Source: Iningainema tapete BLCC-T55 (GTDB lineage Bacteria > Cyanobacteriota > Cyanobacteriia > Cyanobacteriales > Nostocaceae). From it: a stretch of 64,000 nucleotides of DNA. The position numbers and the translations under genes were made by a program. The DNA is taken from assembly GCF_014698965.1 (NCBI RefSeq), contig NZ_JACXAE010000084.1:1-64000 (forward strand), given 5' to 3'. How positions within the stretch are numbered: the first letter of the stretch is position 1; every line of letters starts with the position of its first letter. A model generated the notes under the pieces. That model was not told where the DNA came from and made no database searches. It was given only the letters and a program-made list of their open reading frames with translations. Of the stretch, positions 35,419-43,427 are shown piece after piece.

Positions 35419-35560
35419 ATCAAGTTATGGTTTTACTGAGTATCTTGGCAAGCCTTTGCGAAAAAGTGAGCTAAGAAGGCTTTTATAGCAAAATTCCGAA
35501 TACTTGATTTGTTTACTCCATATACATCTACCAAAACGCAGCATTTTCTGCTGGGTTTTA
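35419..35560 (+). ncRNA. Predicted small RNA of about 140 bases
   Basis: It begins about seven bases after a perfect promoter and ends in a terminator-like hairpin (35533-35559: AAAAC-G-CAGCA with TGCTG-G-GTTTT). A long closing pair ATCAAGT (35419-35425) with ACTTGAT (35502-35508) encloses an inner pair AAGCCTT with AAGGCTT. There is no coding frame. I cannot match it to Yfr1, Yfr2 or 6S RNA from memory. The rest of the spacer to 35907 is AT-rich and holds the promoter region of the next gene. Confidence 0.6.
35533..35559 (+). terminator. Terminator hairpin of the predicted small RNA
   Basis: Ten base pairs around one G-G mismatch, loop TTTTC, with the T-run forming the right arm. Confidence 0.6.
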
Positions 35561-35907
35561 TGTTCTCTAGTGTCTTTATTTTTGTATTTCAAACAACAGG
35601 CATTCCTTTTAACTAAGTATTTAAGTAATGATAGTTAAGTGGGCTTAGTTGGCAGTACAAATTAAGTATTATCAGCTATGTTTTTTTGACAGAGGTGCTT
35701 TTGTGCGCTATTATTCTGGCATCTTATGTAAAAAGGATATGCTTTGTAAAAAAAAATACCGTATTTCTCTAAATCGTATGCTAAGAATAAATAATTTTTT
35801 CGGTTAACATTTTTGGTTCTCTGTTATACATATAATCATAGTCTGCCCGATTGTTGTATAGGCATTACTCCTCGCACAGCCACCTCCCCCCTTAGAGAGT
35901 AAATAGA

Positions 35908-37218
35908 ATGCTTAAACACGCTTTGCTGTCAGGATTGTTTCGGATGCAACCATTCCTGAAATATGTTGTAGTTGGTATATTAATCGCACCCCTGGTAGCC
36001 TCTTCTGGTCGCTCTACAGAGGTGGGAAAATCACAAGCTAAAAACGCCGTGAACACAGAACATGACTCTGTGCCAACAGAGGCGACTGTGAGCGAAGCTG
36101 AATCAACGTCAGTCCCTTCATCAGTACAGACAGAGCAAAAAGATTTCTCTGTTTTGAAATCTCATGAGCCAATTTCTATTGCTGTTGTGACTGAACCGCA
36201 AATTAGAGAAGAAACGGAATTTACAGAAGATAATTCTTCACCTGTAACAATATCTGAACCGGAACAACTAGCGGCAGTTCAACTCGCTCCACAGTCAGAG
36301 CATAGCTTGGGATCTAAAACAACTCGTGCTAGTCAACTAAATTTAGTAGCACGCTTAAGAGCTGCTAAAATCCAGTCGGCGACACAACAAGATAGTTCTG
36401 AGACATCAGAGGTAATTTCAACTCAGTCATTGATTGTAGCTAAAGTGATCCCGCTCAAGGAATCTTCATCACTGGCAACAGCAGTACCAGTTGTTGAACA
36501 ACCGATGTCGCCAGAAACTGAACAGAAAGATCCAATTAACAGCCCACATCCGATTCCTTGGCAATGGATACAGGCTACTCAGGAATCTATTAGTTCTAGG
36601 GGCGAAGCGGGAGTGCGTTACTACCGTAGTGTACCTGTGATTTCTCCAGATGGCAGGTATGCAATTTACAGCCGTGTACAACTAGAAGTAAATCCACAAA
36701 CTTACAATAGCCGCGTTAGTAGTGTTCTGTTTGTTGAAGATCGACAAACCAAGAAGTTGCGCGTGATTGCCTCAACTTCTCCAGTTAACGATCCCTTGTT
36801 AAAGGTGAAGGCATCGTTAAGCGATGAGCATAAGCAAGGAACTATTGCGGTGTTAGTTCCAGTAAGTTGGTCGGCAAATGGCGATCGCTTCTTGGCACGT
36901 AAGTTTGAAGCCATCATGAACACGAGCGATGCTACAGATCACGCTGTGATTTGGGATCGGCAAAAACATGAGTTTCTTTCTGTCACCCCTGCCCAACACA
37001 AACACGAGCATGAGAGAATTGCGATCTTGTTAGGTTGGAGTAAATTTCAACCCGATCAAGTACTGTTTCGGACTGGTGAACTGGGTGACGAAAATTGGCC
37101 TTTGATGACGGTTGCTCATGATGGCTCGACTGTAATGGCAACGGAGGCGGATCAACCTGTGACTTTTGGTCAAAAGATTACAGAAGTTTGGGCTGGGCCT
37201 CCCGTAGCATATAGATAA
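35908..37218 (+). CDS. Exported protein with beta-propeller-like C-terminal region
   Basis: 436 residues. A signal-like segment (about 14-32) is followed by a long, acidic, Ser/Thr/Glu-rich low-complexity linker to about residue 205. The C-terminal 220 residues look like PD40/WD40-type blades: PVISPDGRYAIYSRV, VSWSANGDRFLARKF and HAVIWDRQKHEFLSV. Similar proteins occur in filamentous cyanobacteria with no assigned role. The start may be at 35908 or at the Met 11 residues later. A CCTCCCCCC stretch near 35884 is odd for a leader. Confidence 0.7.
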   Translation: MLKHALLSGLFRMQPFLKYVVVGILIAPLVASSGRSTEVGKSQAKNAVNTEHDSVPTEATVSEAESTSVPSSVQTEQKDFSVLKSHEPISIAVVTEPQIREETEFTEDNSSPVTISEPEQLAAVQLAPQSEHSLGSKTTRASQLNLVARLRAAKIQSATQQDSSETSEVISTQSLIVAKVIPLKESSSLATAVPVVEQPMSPETEQKDPINSPHPIPWQWIQATQESISSRGEAGVRYYRSVPVISPDGRYAIYSRVQLEVNPQTYNSRVSSVLFVEDRQTKKLRVIASTSPVNDPLLKVKASLSDEHKQGTIAVLVPVSWSANGDRFLARKFEAIMNTSDATDHAVIWDRQKHEFLSVTPAQHKHEHERIAILLGWSKFQPDQVLFRTGELGDENWPLMTVAHDGSTVMATEADQPVTFGQKITEVWAGPPVAYR

Positions 37219-37240
37219 ATCAGCTAATATTAAAAATTAT

Positions 37241-37271
37241 GTAGAGAGACGCCCCGGTGGGGCGTCTCTAC
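37241..37271. repeat. GTAGAGACG hairpin repeat, copy 7
   Basis: GTAGAGAGACGCCCC pairs with GGGGCGTCTCTAC; the left arm has one extra GA. It lies between convergent genes, and the minE stop codon TAG (37268-37270) is part of it. Confidence 0.85.
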
Positions 37272-37561
37272 GTTTCGCTGCTATTAACTTCAACGCTAGC
37301 TTCTTTCACTCGACGGATGGGTAAATTAGCAATCAAGGCTGTTGTACGTTGGTTGCTTTCTAAAGAAAATTCCAAACCATCCGTCTCTACTTCCACATAG
37401 CGGCAAACAACTTCTAGGATTTCTTGCCGCATCTTCTCTAAAGTTTGGGGGCTTAAGTCAGCGCGATCGTGAGCAATTACCAATTGCAGGCGACGCTTAA
37501 CATGAGTGCGACTGGTGTCAACACTACGAGAAAAAAGTCTTTCTAAAAGTTCGAGAATCAT
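37268..37561 (-). CDS. minE: Cell division topological specificity factor MinE
   Basis: 97 residues. The N-terminal anti-MinCD part (about 1-35, with [20 protein letters not shown]) and the C-terminal dimer domain ([21 protein letters not shown]) are both present. MinE stimulates MinD ATPase and so sets where the MinCD inhibitor can block FtsZ rings. It is the third gene of the minC-minD-minE unit, 34 bases after minD. Confidence 0.95.
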   Translation of the reverse strand: MILELLERLFSRSVDTSRTHVKRRLQLVIAHDRADLSPQTLEKMRQEILEVVCRYVEVETDGLEFSLESNQRTTALIANLPIRRVKEASVEVNSSET

Positions 37562-37595
37562 TGTGATTGGGTGTACACATGCTGGAGATTAGGAG

Positions 37596-38402
37596 TTAAA
37601 TAATCTTGGTCCACAACAGCCTGCGGAGGCGGGTAAATATGTTGTCGTTGGATGAGTCAAGGTTAAGAAATTCCACCGATTCCCCTTCTAATCTACGCAC
37701 AATGTTTTCAATGGCTGTAGCTGCTAAAGAAGGGTTCTCCGCCAGCACTAAAGGTTCTCCGCGATTGGTTGAGACAATCACGCGCTCATCGTCAGGGATC
37801 ACCCCAATCAGAGGAATTGCGAGTAGTTCCTGAACATCTTGTACAGACATCATATCATTTACTCGTACCATTGCGGGTCTAATTCTGTTAATAATGAGAT
37901 GAATCCGCTTAATCCCTTGTGCTTCTAGTAACCCGACTACGCGATCAGCATCCCGAACTGAGGAAATTTCTGGTGTAGTCACAATTAAAGCTTCTTTGGC
38001 AGGGGCGATCGCATTCTTAAACCCCATTTCAATTCCTGCTGGGCTATCAATCAAAACGTATTGGTACTTTTGTGCTAGTGCATTCACCAGTAACTTCATC
38101 TGATCGGGAGTGACTGATTCTTTGGTGCGATTTTGTGCTGCTGGTAAAAGTACTAAATTGGGCTGACGCTTATCTTTAACTAAAGCTTGCTCCAACCGAC
38201 ACTCTCGAGCGAGTACCTCAATTGCTGTGTAAACGATGCGATTCTCTAATCCTAGCAGCAAATCCAAGTTTCTTAAACCAAAATCCGCATCAACCAAAGC
38301 AACTTGACGCCCCATTTTGGCTAAAGCCATGCCTAAATTTGCTGTAACTGTGGTTTTACCCACTCCTCCTTTACCGGAGGTAATGACAATAATGCGAGTC
38401 AT
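37596..38402 (-). CDS. minD: Septum site-determining ATPase MinD
   Basis: 268 residues. The deviant Walker A SGKGGVGKTTVTANLG, switch motifs DADFGLRNLDLLLG and LIDSPAGIE, and a C-terminal amphipathic membrane-targeting helix (FTRLRRLLWTKII) are all visible. MinD binds membrane when ATP-loaded and recruits MinC. Gene order minC-minD-minE on the minus strand agrees with an operon. Confidence 0.97.
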   Translation of the reverse strand: MTRIIVITSGKGGVGKTTVTANLGMALAKMGRQVALVDADFGLRNLDLLLGLENRIVYTAIEVLARECRLEQALVKDKRQPNLVLLPAAQNRTKESVTPDQMKLLVNALAQKYQYVLIDSPAGIEMGFKNAIAPAKEALIVTTPEISSVRDADRVVGLLEAQGIKRIHLIINRIRPAMVRVNDMMSVQDVQELLAIPLIGVIPDDERVIVSTNRGEPLVLAENPSLAATAIENIVRRLEGESVEFLNLDSSNDNIFTRLRRLLWTKII

Positions 38403-38450
38403 GATGGCAACGAGATCAATTAGGTATTAATTGAAATGTATAACAATATT

Positions 38451-38522
38451 GATGTACAGACGTTCCGGCGGATGTACAGACGTTCCGGCGGATGTACAGA
38501 CGTTCCGGCGGAACGTCTCTAC
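38451..38522. repeat. Triplicated left arm of a GTAGAGACG-type hairpin, copy 8
   Basis: Three exact tandem copies of a 20-base unit GATGTACAGACGTTCCGGCG (38451-38470, 38471-38490, 38491-38510) are followed by one right arm GAACGTCTCTAC. The minC stop codon (38519-38521) lies in that arm. It separates minC from minD. Confidence 0.9.
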
Positions 38523-39526
38523 TGATTTATCCTACTCAATTGGATGCGAGAAAAATCAATAGCTTTGGTGATGCGGATTCCTTGTGGTGTAATGTAAGCC
38601 ACTTCAGGAAAGAATTGTGTGGGGGATTTTTCTGGTCCCCTGGCGACAGCATCGGCAATGCGCAACTGGGTTGGTTCCATTTGCAAAGCCATAATCATAC
38701 ACTCCCCATTCCCATTAGCACCAGCATGAGCAATTCCACGTAGACGCCCCCAAACTAGAATATCTCCATCTGCGACTACGATACCACCTGGATTAACATC
38801 TCCTAAAATAATTACACTACCAGGATGACGAATTTCTACTCCAGATCGCACCGTCATTTCTAGGTAAAGAGCTTCAAGTTGAGTTTGTTTAGTTGTTGAC
38901 TTAGTACTTAGACTGGTTTGTGGCTTGATTTGTTCTACACAATAACCCGAACTAGCTGCGGCGATCGCTGTTTGACGACGACTGGTAGAAACTGACTTGA
39001 GCTGAATTTGGTTTTCACTCAAAGTTTCAGCTAATTCTTGTAGTTGTCTGCTATCCAATAAGCGGTCTTGTGCGACAAGATGTATAATTGAGTTAGGAAT
39101 TTTGAAGCGATCGCCCCCCATAAGTCTCAGCTTAATTTGTTGGCTGATTTCCGACCAGCTACTTTCTGATGCTGGTAGTTGAGATTCTGATGGTAAAATT
39201 AATAACAGTCGTTCCTCCTCATGCTTAATCTGGACTTGAATATGATGATTTACCACTAACTCTGGTAGAGGTAACTCAGATTCTAAATGCAATGTGTCAG
39301 AATTGTCGTTTACACCTTCTGGGGTAGAATTAGACTTCAAATAAAGAATGACAGATTCCACCTCTTGTTCAGGAAGGATAGAATGTTCTTCTCCCCCAGA
39401 AACAGTATTCGTCTCTACCTCAGAGATAGTCGAAAGTGACTCTACCTCTGAAAGCGTAGAGACTGACTCCACATCAGAAAGTGCTTTATGAGACTTTAAA
39501 TCAGGGATGGCAGAATCAAAAGTCAT
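38519..39526 (-). CDS. minC: Septum site-determining protein MinC with long N-terminal extension
   Basis: 335 residues. The C-terminal beta-helix domain is typical (RSGVEIRHPGSVIILGDVNP, GDILVWGRLRGIAHAG). A MinC N-terminal domain lies around 100-190. The first 75 residues are an acidic extension with degenerate repeats (SDVESVSTLSEVESLSTISE), usual for cyanobacteria in being low-complexity. MinC with MinD prevents FtsZ assembly away from midcell. First gene of the min unit. Confidence 0.92.
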   Translation of the reverse strand: MTFDSAIPDLKSHKALSDVESVSTLSEVESLSTISEVETNTVSGGEEHSILPEQEVESVILYLKSNSTPEGVNDNSDTLHLESELPLPELVVNHHIQVQIKHEEERLLLILPSESQLPASESSWSEISQQIKLRLMGGDRFKIPNSIIHLVAQDRLLDSRQLQELAETLSENQIQLKSVSTSRRQTAIAAASSGYCVEQIKPQTSLSTKSTTKQTQLEALYLEMTVRSGVEIRHPGSVIILGDVNPGGIVVADGDILVWGRLRGIAHAGANGNGECMIMALQMEPTQLRIADAVARGPEKSPTQFFPEVAYITPQGIRITKAIDFSRIQLSRINQ

Positions 39527-39605
39527 GCAGTACTAGCCCAAATGATACAAACCGAGCAATTATCTATATTAAATGAGTAAGTAAATTTTGAGCGCAAACA
39601 CTCAC

Positions 39606-40997
39606 TTAACTCAACCTTTCATATATTGTTGCCAAGGCATCAGCATCGCCCACATTTCCGGGAAACAGTACCACAGGTAAATTAGGAAACAGGGGATGGT
39701 CATTAGGAGTAATTACCATCGAACAACCAGCTAAAATTTGACCTAGTAACCGTGCTGAAGTTAATTCCAGACCAGTACTCAAAACATCGTTTGAGGTAAT
39801 GCCGCCCTTACTAATTAAAAATCCTATGTCAGAAGGTAAACCTTTGACAATATCCATTAGTAAAGTTGAAACTTTTGTGCCAAATTGCAAACGTGTCGTT
39901 ACATCAGCAAAAGAAAGTTCCTGCCGACTAGTATAAACTACAGGTGTTTTCCCAGCTTTATGTGCTGCATGGACGCTGGTAAGTATCTCATTTAACAGTA
40001 TCGCTGATTGGCTTGGTGCATCATCAAGTAACCTTGATACCTCAACTTCGATTCCTACCGTACCCTCAGCTTGCAACAGTACCTCTAATTGTTGAGTAGT
40101 CTTTTTGACATGAGAACCAACAATTACTGCACCGGGTTTACCTCCGCGCACATACTGTGCCATATTTTCTGCGGCAATGGGTTGGGGAGGTAATGCCGCT
40201 AAAGCAGTTAAGATCGAAGCAGCACTACGAAACAGAAAGCGTTTTCCGTGACTCGCTGCGGCAAGAACATCTTGTGCAAAACGATCTAAATCCGCTTGCG
40301 TTTCTCCATCCACAACAACGCACTGATTACCATTAAGTTTCATTAAGCGTTCTAGAGAACCAGCACGAATATCTGCTAGTAAAAATCGAGTTACAGATTG
40401 GGAAGAAATACGCCCTTGAGTTTTTTCTTCAACATAATCTGGTAAGTAGCTGTGATGGTAACCAAAAACTGAATCACGAGCAAACTCAGTTTCATGCACT
40501 GGAGTTGGTACGCCGTTGATAATTAGGTAATGTACGCTATCGCGGGTAATGCGTCCACCTTCAAAAAATGCTGGGACGAGAAAATGAGCATCAAAAGGAC
40601 CAAGTTCTTGAGCAATTACATCGGTTTCGATGGGGTAATGTCCCCGTAAAGTTGAATCGGAACGACTGACAATGAGAAACTTAACCCCCCCTGTATCCCC
40701 CCCTTGTGAAGGGGGGGAAAAAACCCCCCCTGTATCCCCCCCTTGTGAAGGGGGGGATACAGGGGGGGTTAATTCCAACGCTAGTTTCAAGTTATGGCAA
40801 ACTTCTTTAGTTACAGATGCTGCTGCTTCTGGAGGCAGCGCTCTTGTATTCGTTAGTACAAAGAATATTGGTGAATCATCCTGTAGTCCCAAGCGTAGGG
40901 TATCCACATCCCAACGCATTAGTAGCAAGCAGCTATGGACTGTTTGAGAACCTGTGGGATCATCATCTAGGACAATAATTTTTGGTTTAGTGGTCAT
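39606..40997 (-). CDS. Four-carbon acid sugar kinase family protein (DUF1537/OtnK-like)
   Basis: 463 residues. The N-terminal domain starts IIVLDDDPTGSQTVH (the DDxTG motif) and contains IVSRSDSTLRGHYP (binding of the sugar acid). The C-terminal nucleotide-binding domain has FLISKGGITSNDVL and PNDHPLFPNLPVVLFPGNVG. The family phosphorylates four-carbon sugar acids such as D-erythronate or threonate. About 30 residues (LTPPVSPPSQGGDTGG and a second copy) just before KFLIVSRSD come from an inserted DNA repeat. It is eight bases after the next gene upstream, so possibly co-transcribed. Confidence 0.87.
   Translation of the reverse strand: MTTKPKIIVLDDDPTGSQTVHSCLLLMRWDVDTLRLGLQDDSPIFFVLTNTRALPPEAAASVTKEVCHNLKLALELTPPVSPPSQGGDTGGVFSPPSQGGDTGGVKFLIVSRSDSTLRGHYPIETDVIAQELGPFDAHFLVPAFFEGGRITRDSVHYLIINGVPTPVHETEFARDSVFGYHHSYLPDYVEEKTQGRISSQSVTRFLLADIRAGSLERLMKLNGNQCVVVDGETQADLDRFAQDVLAAASHGKRFLFRSAASILTALAALPPQPIAAENMAQYVRGGKPGAVIVGSHVKKTTQQLEVLLQAEGTVGIEVEVSRLLDDAPSQSAILLNEILTSVHAAHKAGKTPVVYTSRQELSFADVTTRLQFGTKVSTLLMDIVKGLPSDIGFLISKGGITSNDVLSTGLELTSARLLGQILAGCSMVITPNDHPLFPNLPVVLFPGNVGDADALATIYERLS
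40683..40770. repeat. CCCCCCCTGTATCC repeats inside a coding region
   Basis: Two copies of a 35-base unit with C7-TGTATC-C7-TTGTGAA-G7 (40683-40717 and 40722 on), the second completed by GATACAGGGGGGG into a 45-base near-perfect hairpin (about 40724-40768). The insertion keeps the reading frame of the sugar acid kinase gene. Confidence 0.9.
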
Positions 40998-41004
40998 TTT
41001 TATA

Positions 41005-41646
41005 TCAAGGGTGCGACTGTAATTTTTTTATCTGTGCTTGCACATCAAGGGCTATCTGCAATGATTGATTTAAAAGTTGAGCATATTCAGTTTGACTACT
41101 TACTTGTAAAGTTTGTAGATTTGTTAAATTATTGGCAAATAATTCTTGATTGTTACTAAGCAGTCTTTTATTATCCCGCACAATGCGTTCTATTTTCAAA
41201 GCACGAACTAAATCTTCACGTACTAGCTGCAAAGCTGTAATAACTTTGTCGCGATCGCTCATACTCTGTTGATTCTCATCTATACTATTGAGCGACCACA
41301 AAATTGCGTGATATTTATCGACTTGTTCTAAAAGTGTGGTTAGTAGTCGAGAATAAGTCAAACGCCGCCTGAGCCAACGCACTGAGAGAACAGCGATCGC
41401 CACTACAATAAGTAGAATAATAAACAACTCAGTTGATTGACCAATTGTGGGACGAATGATCAATGCATAGATAACACCCACAATGATTGCCGTTAGTACC
41501 AACGTTACCACTATTTCATTGCCGAGAAATTTTGAACGCTGGTGGCGATCGCTCATTAGAGAACGTCGCATGATAGTATCTGGAGCAAAACCAGTCAAAC
41601 GTCTCAGTTCTCCCTTAGAGATTTCTAATCCTAGCAATGGCTGCAC
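41005..41646 (-). CDS. Membrane protein with coiled-coil C-terminal part
   Basis: 213 residues. Two membrane helices (about 44-66 and 72-92) follow a basic N-terminus, and the rest is long helix with heptad-like Leu/Ile spacing and many Gln and Asn. MSDRHQRSKF or MRRSLMSD are later possible starts. Conserved-looking in cyanobacteria but of unknown role. It lies directly upstream of the sugar acid kinase gene on the same strand. Confidence 0.65.
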   Translation of the reverse strand: MQPLLGLEISKGELRRLTGFAPDTIMRRSLMSDRHQRSKFLGNEIVVTLVLTAIIVGVIYALIIRPTIGQSTELFIILLIVVAIAVLSVRWLRRRLTYSRLLTTLLEQVDKYHAILWSLNSIDENQQSMSDRDKVITALQLVREDLVRALKIERIVRDNKRLLSNNQELFANNLTNLQTLQVSSQTEYAQLLNQSLQIALDVQAQIKKLQSHP

Positions 41647-41811
41647 AACTGAATACTCCTGTGGAAGCGCAAGTAGCGTATTTATGATATTTTAATAGAT
41701 TATGTGTAAAAGTAATGGTATGGAATTTTAGTGTATTTGCAAAAGCAAGCCTTGAAAAAAGTGACGAGTAAAGTCGGCATGAGGTTTCAACTATAAAACT
41801 TTTGCCGTGCC

Positions 41812-41904
41812 ATGATAGGCATTAGCACCAAAACCTTAAAGTTCCAAGATAAACTTAATCTAATAGAACTGCAAAATATATTTTTGACGAAAAAAGCCAA
41901 ATGA
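41812..41904 (+). CDS. Possible 30-residue peptide coupled to the next gene
   Basis: ATG at 41812; the stop TGA at 41902 overlaps the ATG of the next gene (ATGA). Its first 20 residues follow the pattern MIGxxTxTxKxQDKLNLIxL. The same pattern is encoded in frame just before the cupin gene at 48960, with five synonymous differences among the aligned codons. It may be a real leader peptide or a fragment of a repeated gene. Confidence 0.3.
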   Translation: MIGISTKTLKFQDKLNLIELQNIFLTKKAK

Positions 41905-42119
41905 TATCACCAACTTTACTAGAAATTGACCAATCCATCCGTGCCTTGCCACTAGAAGAACAAATGTGGCTTTTAGAACGTCTTGTTCGACACTTGCGAG
42001 AAAAGACACATACACATAATTTTCCATTAAATTCTTATGACATGAAAAAAGATTTGGCTGCGATGGCAAGCGCTCCAGACATTCAAAATGAAATAGCCGC
42101 AATTAATAAAAAGATTTAA
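41901..42119 (+). CDS. Antitoxin-like small protein (orphan)
   Basis: 72 residues. ISPTLLEIDQSIRALPLEEQMWLLERLVRHLREK is the N-terminal helical pattern of many short cyanobacterial antitoxin-like proteins that precede a PIN or RelE toxin. No toxin follows: the next gene is convergent DprA-like, seven bases away. It is therefore an orphan antitoxin or a protein of another role. Confidence 0.55.
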   Translation: MISPTLLEIDQSIRALPLEEQMWLLERLVRHLREKTHTHNFPLNSYDMKKDLAAMASAPDIQNEIAAINKKI

Positions 42120-42126
42120 ATACCTC

Positions 42127-43380
42127 TCATTCTAATAAAGAAAGTTGAGTTGTTGGTTGATTAACTACATAAGCGACAGGCTTGCTAATTTTTATCACCT
42201 TATCTTCGCTTACTGCTCTATTTAACCAATCCTGCATTTGTGATAATCTTACATCCAAACATTCAGCAAGAGATTTTGCATCCTTGGGTTGTTGTAAATG
42301 ATTGAGAATAAAAGGTAAAACAGCTTCATAAATATCTTTTGGACTAAGTTGAACCTCTTGGGGACGATTATCTGAGGCAGCATTTGAAGTTATCGTAGTT
42401 ACTTCAGTCTGTACTAATTCAACAGAGGAAACAGCCGTCGCCAAAAGTTCGCTTAATGAATTATCCCAAGGTTCAGCAGGAAAAGGTTTCGCTCCCATAT
42501 TGTGTAGTTGCCGATTACCTTCTGAAACAGTAGGATGCATCCGCACAAAAATTGGAACATCTTGCCGTTGCAAAGTTTCAACTGCACCCGCCCAAGTACC
42601 ACCCTTATTAACAGAGGAACTAACCACAAGAGCATAATCAGCTAATGTATAAATGTACTTGTTTCGCCCCATTGCATTACCAGTATTGAAACCAGCATCA
42701 GGATCGTAACTAGAAACCAACGTAAGTCTACCCTCTTTAATGCTATTACGGTAGTTACCGTTCACCCCTGCCTTTGTTAAACTATCAGCCAACACACCCA
42801 CAGCAGTTCCTCCAGCATTCAACACGCCCAGCATAGCTGCAGTATCCACCCCACGCGCCCCACCAGAAATCACCTGCATTCGGAGTTCAGCCATCTTTTG
42901 TGCTACTCTTTGCGTGTAACCAAGTATCTCCTCATCGACATCGCGAGAACCAACAATTGCCAGTCCCCCCATAGATAGTAGTTCGATGTTACCAACCCCA
43001 TAGAGAATTGCTGGTGCTGAATGTCTTAATCTCTGCTTGAGACGCTTGGGATAGTTTGTGTCACTTCTTCCCAGCACCCACAATCCCTGATTCGTCCACT
43101 TCTCAACGGCAAAACTCAGCATTGCACCTCTTTCTAGTAAACTTAACAAGCGATCAGGGTTAAGTTTACTAACAGTAATTTTTTGTAACTGTTCTTTTGC
43201 TGTTGGTTGAAGTAAATCTGCTGGGCGCATGTGGTTTTCTAGCAACCACTCAGCCAAACAGTTATACTCACTCAAAGTCAGGGGTTGTGGTTCAATTTGG
43301 CGATTTTGTCCAAAGCTGGCACATAGCAGTAAAATTGCTTGAGTATCAGGAGCTAGCACGTGAGTTATGGCGGTTTTCAT
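42127..43380 (-). CDS. DprA-like LOG/Rossmann protein
   Basis: About 417 residues from ATG 43380; a TTG at 43431 would overlap the recQ-like stop (TTGA) and adds 17 residues. The DprA Rossmann core is visible: GGLAIVGSRDVDEE, MQVISGGARGVDTAAM, LNAGGTAVGVLADSL, RNKYIYTLADYALVVSS and SVNKGGTWAGAVETL. A C-terminal winged helix (LAECLDVRLSQMQDWLNRA) follows, as in DprA. Normal competence DprA is a housekeeping gene elsewhere in cyanobacteria, so this is probably a specialised paralogue. Its close coupling to a helicase-PRTase gene recalls conflict or defence systems. Confidence 0.88.
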   Translation of the reverse strand: MKTAITHVLAPDTQAILLLCASFGQNRQIEPQPLTLSEYNCLAEWLLENHMRPADLLQPTAKEQLQKITVSKLNPDRLLSLLERGAMLSFAVEKWTNQGLWVLGRSDTNYPKRLKQRLRHSAPAILYGVGNIELLSMGGLAIVGSRDVDEEILGYTQRVAQKMAELRMQVISGGARGVDTAAMLGVLNAGGTAVGVLADSLTKAGVNGNYRNSIKEGRLTLVSSYDPDAGFNTGNAMGRNKYIYTLADYALVVSSSVNKGGTWAGAVETLQRQDVPIFVRMHPTVSEGNRQLHNMGAKPFPAEPWDNSLSELLATAVSSVELVQTEVTTITSNAASDNRPQEVQLSPKDIYEAVLPFILNHLQQPKDAKSLAECLDVRLSQMQDWLNRAVSEDKVIKISKPVAYVVNQPTTQLSLLE

Positions 43381-43427
43381 TCTGATATGATACACCTGCG
43401 ATCGCGCTGATGTGGTATTAATCTCAC

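Noticed and set aside
38451-38510. CRISPR-like array
   Set aside because: The three 20-base copies are contiguous with no spacers and match the hairpin repeat family.
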